A DNA stretch of 64,000 nucleotides, taken from NCBI RefSeq assembly GCF_023101085.1, contig NZ_CP064703.1:1860001-1924000 (forward strand), in the 5' to 3' direction. Below are positions 47,370 to 56,789 of this stretch, piece after piece; the first letter of the stretch is position 1; every line of letters starts with the position of its first letter. A program made the translations under genes and the position numbers. This DNA is from Bradyrhizobium sp. 170. GTDB lineage: Bacteria; Pseudomonadota; Alphaproteobacteria; Rhizobiales; Xanthobacteraceae. The notes beneath the pieces are model-generated. The model worked only from the letters and a program-made list of their open reading frames with translations, was not told the DNA's origin and ran no database searches.

Positions 47370-47896
47370 ACAAGCGCTCCCGCCAAACAGATGCCACGCG
47401 TTGCAAGTAGATTGCCATAACGCTTTAGCGCACCTGAAGTCCTTCAGTTTGTTGAGAGCACTCTCGATGCACCGACAAAACTAATAAGGACGTTTGGTGA
47501 AGCTGAGATGACCGATTCGGCCTTCAAGCCCACTAAGATTTCGTGCAATTTGGAATCAGATGGCGCCGTTGCAAAGCATGTGTTCGTCTCACTCTGCGGA
47601 TCAGTGGGTTCCGCGAGGAATAATTGTGTCGTTCACTTCTGCTGAGTACGCATCCGGCGTAGGCCACAGGCCGATTGGATTAGTCGGCCAGCGCTTGAGC
47701 CAAGTCGGATGTTCTTTGTGCATCCGGACGAGCTCGATCAGGTTTTCGTTTCCGAAGTCGGTGAATGCCATGACGCCGTGTTCGCCGGCGCCACAGACCC
47801 AGATGACGCCGTCCTCGGGATTTGGCCGCTCCGGCCCTTGAAACCGGGAGGCCTATTTAGGAAATAGTCTCGGTTGCCAAACGCTTTATCGGCATA
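47370..47896. other. no confident gene
   Basis: The plus-strand frame 47560-47841 lacks family features. Confidence 0.3.
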
Positions 47897-48090
47897 TTGA
47901 ACGGTCGAAGGGATGATCGCTTGGACATGCTGGTGGCAGGCTCGAAGGGTGGCCGGGTACTGCTGGTGCGGTGGCGCGGCGACGAGCTTTGGATGTTTCC
48001 TGGCGGATGCCGGCGCGGCCGCGAAGCGGCGGAGCAGTGCCTCTGGCGCGAGATCAAATCTCCATGCGGTATGTGGCGTCGCAGGATTTA
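47897..48090 (+). pseudogene. NUDIX hydrolase remnant
   Basis: GGRVLLVRWRGDELWMFPGG is followed by REAAEQCLWREIK, most of a NUDIX box (G-x5-E-x7-R-E), which then breaks off in a frame change before the E-E-x-G end. About 60 codons remain. Confidence 0.5.
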
Positions 48091-48367
48091 GGCCAGCGCG
48101 AGGCGGCGAGTTGTCGTGCGTTTCGTGTGCAACGTCGTGTTCGCAACATGTTGGCGGATACCAGACGAGTGCGGGTTGGCTTTAGGAAGAGAAAGCACGC
48201 GCCACGCTTCGTTTTGCGTTCAGTTGCCCGCGCAGCGGTCCATGCGCGGGAGCATCAGGCGATTGGCCCGGCTTTTGCTCCCCTGCTTGCCACGGCATGC
48301 GGCTCCCCTGCTTTGTCGGGATCGTCCGCTGCAGAATGAGGATCTCTATGCGACCAAAGGTGATGCC

Positions 48368-49831
48368 ATGAAGAATTGGAGTTCCGTGACGACCAAGGTG
48401 CTAAGCACGGCCACTGTTGCAATGGTCTTGATGACGCGCACCGCGCTGGCGAACGAATACAACATGGATAATAGCAGCAATGCTAGCCTGCGGTACGTTC
48501 CTGAAAACAGGATCGTCCTTGCCCAGACCACGCTCACCTCGGAACGACCGGCAAGCTTCACGCTTCAGAACGGGATGCAGGTGGTGGTGATCCCGGATCA
48601 CCGCACACCCGTCGTGACGCAGATGATCTGGTACAAGGTGGGCTCCGCCGACGAGACGCCCGGCAAATCGGGGCTTGCGCATTTCCTCGAACACCTGATG
48701 TTCAAGGGCACCGCCAAGCATCCGCCCGGCGAATTCTCCCAGACCGTTCTGCGCGTCGGCGGCAACCAGAACGCCTTCACCTCGATGGACTACACCAGCT
48801 ATTTCCAGCGTGTGCCGCGCGAACAGCTGACGAAGATGATGGAACTCGAGGCTGACCGGATGACCGGTCTCATTCTCCAAGATGAGAACGTGCTGTCCGA
48901 GCGCGACGTCGTGCTCGAAGAGTTCAACATGCGCGTCGCCAACAATCCCGATGCGCGGCTCACCGAGCAGATGATGGCGGCGCTTTACCTCAACCACCCC
49001 TACGGCCGCCCCATTATCGGCTGGCGGCAGGAGATCGAAAAGCTCGACCGCGAAGATGGGCTCGCGTTCTACAAGCGCTTCTACGCGCCCAACAATGCGA
49101 TCCTGATCATCGCGGGCGACGTCGATCCCAAGGAAATCCGCCCGATGGTGGAGAAGAACTTTGGCGACATCCCCGCGCAGCCCTCGATCCCTGCAAAACG
49201 CCTGCGGCCACAGGAGCCGACGCCGGCGGCGCCGCGCACCGTGACCCTGTCCGATCCGCGCGTCGAGCAGCCGGCTTTGCGCCGCTACTATCTGGTGCCG
49301 TCGGCTCACACCGCGGCCGCGGGCGAGAGTCCTGCGCTTGACGTGCTCGCGCAACTGATGGGCGGCGGCTCCAACTCCTATCTCTATCGCGCGCTGGTAA
49401 TCGACCGTCAGCTCGCGATCAGCGCCGGCGCAAGCTACCAGGGCACCTCGCTCGATCCCTCGCAGTTCATGATCTCCGCCACGCCGAAGCCCGGCGTCGA
49501 GTTCACGCAGATCGAGGATGCCATCGACAAGGTGATCGCCGACCTCGCGCAAAATCCCGCGCGCGCCGAGGATCTCGAGCGGGTCAAGACCCAGTTGATT
49601 GCGGAAGCGATCTACGCCCAGGACAACCAGGCCACGCTGGCGCGCTGGTATGGCGGCGCGCTTACCACGGGACTTTCCATCGACGATATCCGGAGCTGGC
49701 CGGACCGGATTCGTGCCGTTACCGCCGAGCAGGTCCGTGACGCCGCACAGAAATGGCTCGACAAGAAACGCTCAGTGACCGGCTATCTGATCAAGGATGC
49801 CGCGCCCAAACGCGAGGAGAAGCGCTCATGA
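48368..49831 (+). CDS. M16-family zinc peptidase, active subunit
   Basis: 487 residues. A signal peptide (VTTKVLSTATVAMVLMTRTALA) directs it to the periplasm. The inverted zinc motif H-x2-E-H is HFLEH at 105-109, with the distal Glu in ERDVVLEEFNMR. Two M16 halves are seen (PYGRPIIGWRQEIEKL; GGGSNSYLYRALVIDRQLA). Relatives degrade peptides such as leaders or signal peptides. Its stop overlaps the ATG of the next gene, an M16 homologue without the zinc motif; such pairs form heterodimers. ATG 48368 opens the signal peptide. Confidence 0.93.
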   Translation: MKNWSSVTTKVLSTATVAMVLMTRTALANEYNMDNSSNASLRYVPENRIVLAQTTLTSERPASFTLQNGMQVVVIPDHRTPVVTQMIWYKVGSADETPGKSGLAHFLEHLMFKGTAKHPPGEFSQTVLRVGGNQNAFTSMDYTSYFQRVPREQLTKMMELEADRMTGLILQDENVLSERDVVLEEFNMRVANNPDARLTEQMMAALYLNHPYGRPIIGWRQEIEKLDREDGLAFYKRFYAPNNAILIIAGDVDPKEIRPMVEKNFGDIPAQPSIPAKRLRPQEPTPAAPRTVTLSDPRVEQPALRRYYLVPSAHTAAAGESPALDVLAQLMGGGSNSYLYRALVIDRQLAISAGASYQGTSLDPSQFMISATPKPGVEFTQIEDAIDKVIADLAQNPARAEDLERVKTQLIAEAIYAQDNQATLARWYGGALTTGLSIDDIRSWPDRIRAVTAEQVRDAAQKWLDKKRSVTGYLIKDAAPKREEKRS

Positions 49832-51255
49832 CCTATTCCTTCACACGGCGTGCGGCCCTCATCGGCGGAGCTTCGCTTGCAATCGCGATGCTCGCCTCGG
49901 CACCTTCGCAGGCCGCCACCAAGATCCAGCGCCTGGTCTCGCCCGGCGGCATCGAAGCCTGGTTCGTGCAGGACGCCACCGTCCCGCTGATCGCGATGAA
50001 ATATGCCTTCGGCGGCGGAGCGACCCAGGACCCCACCGACAAGCCCGGCGTTGGCCACTTGACGGCCAGCCTGCTCGACGAAGGCTCCGGCGACCTCGAC
50101 TCGAAGACCTATCACGAGCGGCTCGATCGCCGCGCCATCGAGCTGAGCTTTACCTCGACCCGCGACCAATTCCGCGGTTCCTTGCGCATGCTCAAGGACA
50201 ACAAGGATGAGGCCTTTGACCTCCTGCGGATGGCGCTGACCTCGCCGCGTTTCGATGCGCCCGACGTCGTACGCATCCGCGCGCAGGTGCTCTCGAGCTT
50301 GCGGCGTGAGTCCACCAACCCGAGTTCGCTCGCCAATCGCAAGTTCCTCGAAGTCGCCTTCAACGGCCATCCTTACGGACGGCAATCCCAGGGCACGCTG
50401 GACAGCGTGCCGAGAATCGAGATCGCCGATCTCAAGGACTATGTCCGCCGCGTGATCGCGAAGGACACGCTCAAGATTGCGGTGGTCGGTGACGTCGATC
50501 CCGAGACCCTCGGCAAGCTGCTTGACAAGACCTTTGGCAGCCTGCCGGCCAAGGCGCAGTTGACAGAGGTGCCCGACGTGCTCGCGGCAAAGCCGCCGCA
50601 GCGCGTCTGCATTCCGCTCGACGTGCCGCAGACGGTCGTGACCTTCGGCGGTCCCGGCGTCCGCCGCAGCGAGCCGGATTTCATGGCGGCCTACGTCGTC
50701 AACCAGATTCTTGGCGGCGGCGATCTGTCATCGCGGCTCTACCGCGAAGTCCGCGAGAAGCGCGGGCTTGCTTATTCCGTCTATGAGACGCTCTTGTGGA
50801 TGGATCATGCCGCCCTGTTCGTCGGCAATACCGGCACCCGCGCCGATCGCGCCGGCGAGACGGTGGAAGAGATCGAGAAGCAGGTCCGCCGGATGGCCGA
50901 GGAAGGCCCGACCCAGCAGGAGTTCGACGAGGCCAAGTCGTATCTGAAGGGCTCGCAGATGCTCGCGCTCGATACGTCGTCAAATCTCGCACAGGCGCTG
51001 CTGCAGTATCAGCTCGACAAGCTGCCGATCGACTATATCGAGAAGCGCAATGCCCTCGTCGACGCGGTGACGCTGGAGGATGCCAGGAAGGTCGCGCGGC
51101 GGCTGTGGGGCCAGGGCCTGCTCACCGTCATTGTCGGCCGCTCCCCGCAGGCCGCAGCCCAGCCAACCACCGCGCCATCGGCCACGACGCAGCCGCCACC
51201 GGCGGTACAGCCAGGCGCCGCGCCATCAGCCACAACGCCGGGACCACCCAATTGA
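49828..51255 (+). CDS. M16-family peptidase homologue, non-catalytic subunit
   Basis: 475 residues with a twin-arginine-like signal (SFTRRAALIGGASLAIAMLA). Where the partner has HFLEH, this has GVGHLTASLLDEG, so the zinc ligands are missing. The second half has GGGDLSSRLYREVREKRGLAYSVY, the substrate-binding R/Y region. The tail is Pro/Ala/Thr-rich (QPTTAPSATTQPPPAVQPG). It is coupled to the upstream gene by ATGA overlap and probably forms the inactive half of the heterodimer. Confidence 0.93.
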   Translation: MTYSFTRRAALIGGASLAIAMLASAPSQAATKIQRLVSPGGIEAWFVQDATVPLIAMKYAFGGGATQDPTDKPGVGHLTASLLDEGSGDLDSKTYHERLDRRAIELSFTSTRDQFRGSLRMLKDNKDEAFDLLRMALTSPRFDAPDVVRIRAQVLSSLRRESTNPSSLANRKFLEVAFNGHPYGRQSQGTLDSVPRIEIADLKDYVRRVIAKDTLKIAVVGDVDPETLGKLLDKTFGSLPAKAQLTEVPDVLAAKPPQRVCIPLDVPQTVVTFGGPGVRRSEPDFMAAYVVNQILGGGDLSSRLYREVREKRGLAYSVYETLLWMDHAALFVGNTGTRADRAGETVEEIEKQVRRMAEEGPTQQEFDEAKSYLKGSQMLALDTSSNLAQALLQYQLDKLPIDYIEKRNALVDAVTLEDARKVARRLWGQGLLTVIVGRSPQAAAQPTTAPSATTQPPPAVQPGAAPSATTPGPPN

Positions 51256-51280
51256 CCTTTGTGTCGTGAGGTGACATTCG

Positions 51281-51546
51281 GTGCGCGTTAAGGACAAGCT
51301 GTCCCATAGCCGTTATTTGGCCGACATCCGACCTGCCTACATCAAGGGCGGCCTCACGAGAGCCCGTCAGTGCAGTTAGTCGCTCCTGCTGAAAGCTGTT
51401 GCCACGCCGCTACGAGTCGAACACCAAGGCCGTGCCGAGACTACCGCTGACGGTCGCATCGAATGTGGCCCTCTCGGGTCACCGGCGAGCCCCGCCAGCT
51501 GGAGTCAGCCACACGGCGGCTACGGCGGCTATTCAAGTTTCGGTGA
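51281..51546 (+). pseudogene. second fixX, decayed
   Basis: From GTG 51281: VRVKDKLSHSRYLADIRPAY (compare [20 protein letters not shown] in fixX). After a stop and shift come SLLLKAVATPL, TADGRIECGPLG and SQPHGGYGGYSSFG with a stop at 51546. Cysteines of the cluster are mostly lost. Confidence 0.78.
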
Positions 51547-52102
51547 CGATTGGGCAGCTGCGATGGGCCTAACAAGGACCGTCTTTGGTTCGATCCATCT
51601 GGCCGCGCACGCCAATCCCGCTCCCCCGTTGCGGCTGGTGAAGCTAAAAAGATGTTCAGCCCAACTTTTCGCCAAAAAGGGTCAATGTCCTTACTAGGGT
51701 TTCGGGAGCTGTTTGGCTGCTCTGCTGAACTGCTGGATGGTATGATGGGGAACTTTTGTCATCGTCGCCTGAACCGGAAGCGAAGAGGAGCGAACCGCTA
51801 CGAATATGTTTGCCAGTCAGCTGCTATCACAACCACCGTGATCGGCATTGTTGGCATGGCCACGTGGCTCCTCAATAAACAGGCGAGGTTGAGAGATTTG
51901 GCCGAGCTGAAGCTCCATGATCTTAAGCCCTCTAACCTCTGCTGAGCAGGATGCGATCAGACAACCCGCGTCTGGCAACGTTACGCATATCTGCGATCTG
52001 CACTTTAATGGGAAAACGGTTCGCGCTCCTCGCATTGAGCGGACTGGTGCCCACGGGCTCGTCCTCCCGTACGCCGGGCGGGATCGGTGCATTGCTCCGG
52101 AT
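51547..52102. other. no confident gene
   Basis: Frames at 51550-51945 (plus) and 51817-52143 (minus) lack features. A hydrophobic stretch ITTTVIGIVGMATWLL at about 51830-51880 could be a membrane helix of a small protein. Confidence 0.3.
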
Positions 52103-52552
52103 CTACCGAAGGGCGGACGGCGATGTGATCGAGAGCTTTCCATTAACGAATAGGGCTAAGATCTGCCCATCATTCCAAGCAAGCACGTGAAACTGTATTC
52201 CTTGGACGGTCTCACGAGAAGTAATGGTGCCTGCGCAGCCGAACAGGTAAACAACGTCTGCGTAGTTTGAGCCAAGCCGAACGTTGCTGAGCTCCGAATC
52301 CTTGACGCGACAATGCCCGGCCGGGAGTGAGCGAGCGTTAACTGACTTGTAATCCGCATCCAGGTCACCAGGCGTGGCCGGATTGACGGGAGCTCCGCTT
52401 GGCGGGACGCCGGCTTGTGCCGGTGGAGGGCCGCTCGAGATCTGGGCCAGCTGCACGAATAACCACGTGAAGGCCGGAATCGCTTTGATCCGCAGGACTA
52501 CTCGCCAGTTGATGGAACAGCCTATCAGGGCGAATGCTTGATAGATTTTCAT
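52103..52552 (-). CDS. hypothetical protein with a BamE/SmpA-like C-terminal half
   Basis: 149 residues. An N-terminal hydrophobic segment (IPAFTWLFVQLAQIS) suggests export. The mature part has VKDSELSNVRLGSNYADVVYLFGCAGTITSRE and FHVLAWNDGQILALFVNGKL, which recall the 'GMsy.eV..llG' and 'v.F.ngkl' strands of SmpA/OmlA-like domains. The similarity is from pattern only. Function unknown. Confidence 0.5.
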   Translation of the reverse strand: MKIYQAFALIGCSINWRVVLRIKAIPAFTWLFVQLAQISSGPPPAQAGVPPSGAPVNPATPGDLDADYKSVNARSLPAGHCRVKDSELSNVRLGSNYADVVYLFGCAGTITSRETVQGIQFHVLAWNDGQILALFVNGKLSITSPSALR

Positions 52553-53439
52553 CGAATGCCAATGCGTTCAAACGTCCATACTCAGCCACTCACGTAGGAA
52601 GGCGGCACGTCACCTGCAATCCACAATCAAACGCTGTATGCGAAAATGTGCGGTTCACCTCGAGTTACTTTCATTAAGAAGTCGGACCACTTGGAGTGGT
52701 CAAAGCACCTGTACTCTCAAGCCATTCGGTGCGAGTGTTAAGTTCGTCTTTTCACTGGACATTAATAACCCGCAGCAACGTAGCGGTGGCTGACATAGTC
52801 GTATCCGCTAGCTCGCCGCGGAACAAGTCGATCTCGCAATACGCCCATCTTTTCGAGCTCATAGAATCCGACGATATGACAATCGAGATATGACCAACGC
52901 GACCGCAGCTGTCCGAGCGTGCGGTTTCATATCGCTCCTCCTGCCGATTGGCGGCAGAGAGATGTGCGGAGTAGACCCAACGTCGGCCGCGGTCGCGCGG
53001 AGTCCATCCCTACGTGATGGGCGAATCGATGATGCTGCGTGAATAAGCAAGCAATCTGCCGATATGAAAAATGTCAGATTCTGCAGGCGCTTCGCATGAA
53101 TCTGTTTGAGCCGGCTTGAACCTTACGTAACGTCAGGGTGTAGAGAGCCTCATCAAGGTAGCGAACAGGGGCTTGTGGTGTCCGACAGGAAATCCGACAA
53201 GACTCGTGTTGCCCAACGAAACTAAGTGTGCCGCCTATGCTAATTGTTATTCTGCTGTCCATCTCTTTCGCTATGTTCGGCACAGTTTACGCCGTGAGCG
53301 CATGGCTCTCCCATGGGAAGCGGGAGCGCGACGCCCCTTGCGTTCGCCCTACCCAAAGGCCCAGGAGGCGAGCATTCTAACCTGAAATCAAAAGAGCGCC
53401 TGACGCCATGGGCCGCACTCTTAGTCCGGCTCGCCGCTG
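52553..53439. other. no gene seen
   Basis: Roughly 890 bases with short frames and no family features. Confidence 0.3.
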
Positions 53440-53690
53440 CCTCTAAATCCATCTGCAGCTTGCTATAGGCGCCCATTCTCCCGAAACCACCTCGATATCG
53501 CGAGCCGGAACTATGAGAAGATCGTCATCGCCGACATCAAAAGCAGCGACTCGCTGATGGGCATTTGACGATGCCGGTTTCGAACAAATTCAGAGCCTCG
53601 TTTCTTTGACTGTCGGACGTTAATTCAACCAGCACGGTAGTGTTGAGGCCGAACCGGTTCAGGTTAAGCATCGCCCAGATATTAGGTGTC
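53440..53690 (-). pseudogene. Lrp/AsnC-type regulator remnant, divergent from ald
   Basis: The minus strand reads NRFGLNTTVLVELTSDSQRN, then EALNLFETGIVKCPSASRCF with a stop, and in the next frame FDVGDDDLLIVPARDIEVV. This is the effector-binding (RAM) half of an Lrp-family regulator. The DNA-binding half is lost. Lrp-type genes (aldR) often sit divergently beside ald, as here. Confidence 0.6.
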
Positions 53691-53919
53691 ATATCCTTTC
53701 GTCTCCAATGCCTCTGCCGACGCGCGATTGTGATGACGGATAATTGCATTCGAATCGATCCGCGCGCTGGTGCTGAGTTCGGCGATGGAACGTCACTCGG
53801 TGGAATACTGCGCGACGTTGCTAAGAATCGCTGAATTTCGGCGCCACTTGGCCGCCCGCGTCTCAGGTCTGCACCGCTCTTTCGATTATATATCGGTGAT
53901 CCAAGTTAGGAGATTGCAA

Positions 53920-55032
53920 TTGAAGGTCGGCGTTCCCAAGGAAATCAAGACGCACGAATACCGCGTGGGCCTGACCCCTGGAGCGGTCCGCGAATATGTG
54001 GCCGCAGGCCACAGCGTGCTGCTCGAGACCAATGCCGGTGCTGGTATAGGCGCTACGGATGACAATTATCGCAAGGCTGGCGCAACCATTCTGGAATCTG
54101 CTCGCGAGGTGTTCGCGTCGAGCGAGATGATCGTAAAGGTCAAGGAGCCACAGCCGTCCGAGTGGACTCAGCTGCGAGAAAATCAGATCCTCTTCACTTA
54201 TCTTCATTTGGCCCCGGACCCCGAGCAGGCCAAGGGCCTCATGAAGTCTGGCTGTACAGCAATCGCCTACGAAACTGTGACTGACGCGCATGGCGGTCTT
54301 CCGCTCCTTGCGCCGATGAGCGAGGTTGCGGGCAGGCTTGCGATCGAGGCGGCAGGTAGCGCCCTGAAGCGGTATGGGGGCGGGCGCGGGCTGTTGATTG
54401 GCGGCGTGCCGGGTGTCCAGCCGGCTCGTATTGTCGTCATCGGAGGTGGCGTTGTCGGCATGCACGCGGCACGAATGGCGGCAGGCTTGGGTGCCGAGGT
54501 CACAATCCTTGACCGTTCGCTTCCCCGGCTTCGTGAACTGGATGAACTATTCGAAGGGCGCGTTCGTACTAGGTTCTCAACGATAGAAGCTGTTGAGGAG
54601 GAAGTATTTGCAGCGGACGTTGTGATCGGCGCCGTACTGGTTCCCGGCGCGAGTGCACCGAAACTTGTCAGCCGGAGCATGTTGAGCTCGATGCGCAAAG
54701 GCTCCGTCATCGTGGATGTAGCTATTGATCAGGGCGGATGCTTCGAGACATCGCGTCCGACGACGCACGCTGATCCAATTTTCGAGGTGGACGGCGTCAT
54801 TCACTACTGTGTGGCCAATATGCCGGGAGCTGTCCCGCTGACCTCTAGCCAAGCACTGAATAACGCAACTCTGCCTTTTGGTTTGGCTCTCGCTAACAAG
54901 GGATTTGCAGCCGTCCTCGAAAATCCACATCTGCGGGCAGGCCTCAATGTCTATCGGGGGCGGCTGACTTACAAGGCGGTGGCCGAGAGTCTCGGCTTGC
55001 CATTTTCACCGATCGAACAGGCTGCGGCCTGA
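53920..55032 (+). CDS. ald: alanine dehydrogenase
   Basis: 370 residues, family length. It interconverts L-alanine and pyruvate plus ammonium with NAD. Visible are KVGVPKEIKTHEYRVGLTP (start), KVKEPQPSEW (substrate Lys), FTYLHLAPDPEQ (catalytic His), GGVPGVQPARIVVIGGGVVGMHAARMAAGLGA (NAD fold) and HYCVANMPGAVPLTSSQALNNATLPF. TTG 53920 behind AGGAG gives the conserved start; the frame is open to 53770 without family character. In bacteroids this enzyme could make alanine exported to the plant; inference from known rhizobial physiology. Confidence 0.97.
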   Translation: MKVGVPKEIKTHEYRVGLTPGAVREYVAAGHSVLLETNAGAGIGATDDNYRKAGATILESAREVFASSEMIVKVKEPQPSEWTQLRENQILFTYLHLAPDPEQAKGLMKSGCTAIAYETVTDAHGGLPLLAPMSEVAGRLAIEAAGSALKRYGGGRGLLIGGVPGVQPARIVVIGGGVVGMHAARMAAGLGAEVTILDRSLPRLRELDELFEGRVRTRFSTIEAVEEEVFAADVVIGAVLVPGASAPKLVSRSMLSSMRKGSVIVDVAIDQGGCFETSRPTTHADPIFEVDGVIHYCVANMPGAVPLTSSQALNNATLPFGLALANKGFAAVLENPHLRAGLNVYRGRLTYKAVAESLGLPFSPIEQAAA

Positions 55033-55068
55033 TCCCAGAGGCCCTCAAGGGCGTTTCCTCCCTTACTT

Positions 55069-55098
55069 GGGCCACTCCTTCGGAGTGGCCCCTTTTTT
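55069..55098 (+). terminator. rho-independent terminator of ald
   Basis: Ten-base perfect arms GGGCCACTCC and GGAGTGGCCC, 3-base loop, then six T. The best terminator in the window. Confidence 0.93.
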
Positions 55099-55210
55099 CG
55101 GAGGCTACGATTCCCCTCAACGCAGTTTGATTGTCCTCTCGCAGATCAAGTCGGGCAGCTCTCCCAGAGAACATCCAGTCAGCTGTCCGGCGACACGAAA
55201 GCGTGGGGCT

Positions 55211-55292
55211 GGTGGAGATAGCGCCGTCGGTCGGAGCGCTCGCCTCCCGGTTTTGTAAACCGCCAAGGAGACCGGCTACCGCGGCTTCCACC
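55211..55292 (+). other. tRNA-like fold, possible tRNA-Thr(TGT) relic
   Basis: A 7-bp acceptor-like stem (GGTGGAG / TTCCACC, one G-T pair), a D-arm-like hairpin (AGCGC...GCGCT with GG in the loop) and an anticodon-like hairpin CGGTTTTGTAAACCG presenting TGT. But there are seven extra bases before the anticodon arm, no normal T-arm and no CCA. It may be a decayed tRNA or an att-site relic beside the CBASS operon. Confidence 0.25.
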
Positions 55293-55339
55293 CATTCGGG
55301 GTTGGCGCTGGGTAGACGCCGAACGAGAAAGAAGGGGTG

Positions 55340-56287
55340 ATGATGGCGTTGAGCAACACGGAACTGCGCTACTACGACAGCAATGTCCTGCGCCTCCCTG
55401 ACGACAAGCGGACGGAATATCATGAACAGGTGGATCGCCTGATCGCCGAACTGTGCAAGACCGTCCGCGACAAGACCGAGATCAAGATCACAAAGGTAGT
55501 AAAGGCTGGCTCCTTCGCCAAATATACCATCTTACGAAAGACGAGCGTCGATCCGGTTGATGTCGACGTGGTATTCTATATTTCCGGGCGTGATGCCGAT
55601 AAGGAGACGCTCGATAGTCTGAACAACACCATCTACGACCTGCTGATCAAGCAGTATCCCAACAAATCGGTCGAAGATTTCGAGATCCAGCGCAAGGCTG
55701 CGACCGTGACCTTTGTCGGCACGGGGCTGAGCGTCGACATTGTCCCGGTGATACAGGACGAGAACCGGCCAGGCTATGGCTGGCAGTTTGATATCCATGA
55801 CGGGTCGAAAATCCAGACCTGCGCTCCCTGTCAGATCAAGTTCGTCCGGGATCGCAAGAACCGGGACAGCGATTTCCGCACGCTGGTGCGCTTGGCGAAG
55901 AAGTGGCGCAACCATGCCGATATCAAGCCGCTCAAATCCTTCGCGATCGAGCTCATCATGGCCCATCTGCTGGCGAGGCAGGGTAATTTCGGGAGCATCG
56001 AGCAGCGCTTCCGGAATTTCCTTCTCTACATCGCCCAATCGGGTCTGAAAGAGCAGATTAGCTTCCCCGAGAATACGGCGCCGTTCGGGACCTTCACCGA
56101 TCCCGTTGTCATCCTCGACCCTGTTTACAGCCTGAACAACGTGACAGGCCGGATTTCGGAAGCCGAGCGCAAGGAGATCGTCGCAGCGGCGGAGGCGGCG
56201 TGGGAGACCGCGAATTTTGCATCGGCCGAAAATGACAATGAGGTCTGGAAGGAGATCTTCGGCCCTCGCTTCAAGACGGAGGACTGA
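55340..56287 (+). CDS. CD-NTase (CBASS cyclic-oligonucleotide synthase)
   Basis: About 315 residues. Nucleotidyltransferase motifs, numbered from ATG 55343: AGSFAK (GS at 56-57), D-x-D Asp73/Asp75 in VDVDVVFYI, and third Asp132 in GLSVDIVPVI. The C-terminal half is the helical OAS1-type domain (DFRTLVRLAKKWRNH, FAIELIMAHLLAR). On phage sensing it should make a cyclic di- or trinucleotide that activates the effector. AGAAGGGG precedes two ATGs at 55340/55343. It opens a five-gene operon. The clade is not certain; CdnC/CdnD-type enzymes occur with HORMA/TRIP13. Confidence 0.9.
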   Translation: MMALSNTELRYYDSNVLRLPDDKRTEYHEQVDRLIAELCKTVRDKTEIKITKVVKAGSFAKYTILRKTSVDPVDVDVVFYISGRDADKETLDSLNNTIYDLLIKQYPNKSVEDFEIQRKAATVTFVGTGLSVDIVPVIQDENRPGYGWQFDIHDGSKIQTCAPCQIKFVRDRKNRDSDFRTLVRLAKKWRNHADIKPLKSFAIELIMAHLLARQGNFGSIEQRFRNFLLYIAQSGLKEQISFPENTAPFGTFTDPVVILDPVYSLNNVTGRISEAERKEIVAAAEAAWETANFASAENDNEVWKEIFGPRFKTED

Positions 56288-56288
56288 A

Positions 56289-56789
56289 ATGAGCCAGACC
56301 AGAACCGCCACTGCCACTGCCACCTACACGGTCGTCGACATCGAGAATGTAGTTCGGCGCGTGAAAGCCGATCTCATCATGATCGCCGACAGCACTGGCG
56401 CCTGGACTGCTGCAGAGGCGGCGCTGTATGCTCATGACATCGAGGTTCTCGCAAAAGCAGGCTACCCCTCGTGGGTTGACGTCACGCTTCTCAGTAATGG
56501 CCTCGAGCTCAAAGCCGTCAGGTTTGAGGTCGACACGGAAGCGGGTTCGCTCACCACGAGCCGCCCTGGCGGGGTGCGCTGGCCGAAGGTCGCGGGTGCA
56601 TATCTGCGTGTCATCCTCAGCTACACCGAAGCGTACACGAGCGCGGCGCGCGAGGCGGTGAAAGGAAAGCTGAAAATCGGCTGGGTTACGTCATACGAGG
56701 ATACCAGTCACGCCAACTTGACGTCTTCAGGCGGCCGCAACTACGTCAGCAACGCCTATGGCATGCAGAGAAAGGATTGGGTGAAGTGA
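56289..56789 (+). CDS. bacterial HORMA-domain protein (Cap7-like)
   Basis: 166 residues. The TYTVVDIENVVRRVKADLIMIADSTG start, LYAHDIEVLAKAGYPSWVDV, RFEVDTEAGSLTTSRPGG and a mobile C-terminal region (VTSYEDTSHANLTSSGGRNY) match bacterial HORMA proteins of CBASS type III in pattern and length. These bind a phage-derived peptide, close around it and switch on the CD-NTase. It starts one base after the CD-NTase stop and overlaps the next gene. Identification rests on fold pattern and context rather than a single motif. Confidence 0.82.
   Translation: MSQTRTATATATYTVVDIENVVRRVKADLIMIADSTGAWTAAEAALYAHDIEVLAKAGYPSWVDVTLLSNGLELKAVRFEVDTEAGSLTTSRPGGVRWPKVAGAYLRVILSYTEAYTSAAREAVKGKLKIGWVTSYEDTSHANLTSSGGRNYVSNAYGMQRKDWVK

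Noticed and set aside
48401..49552. Long antisense frame opposite the M16 peptidase
   Set aside because: Same GC-frame effect; His- and Gly-rich composition without domain.
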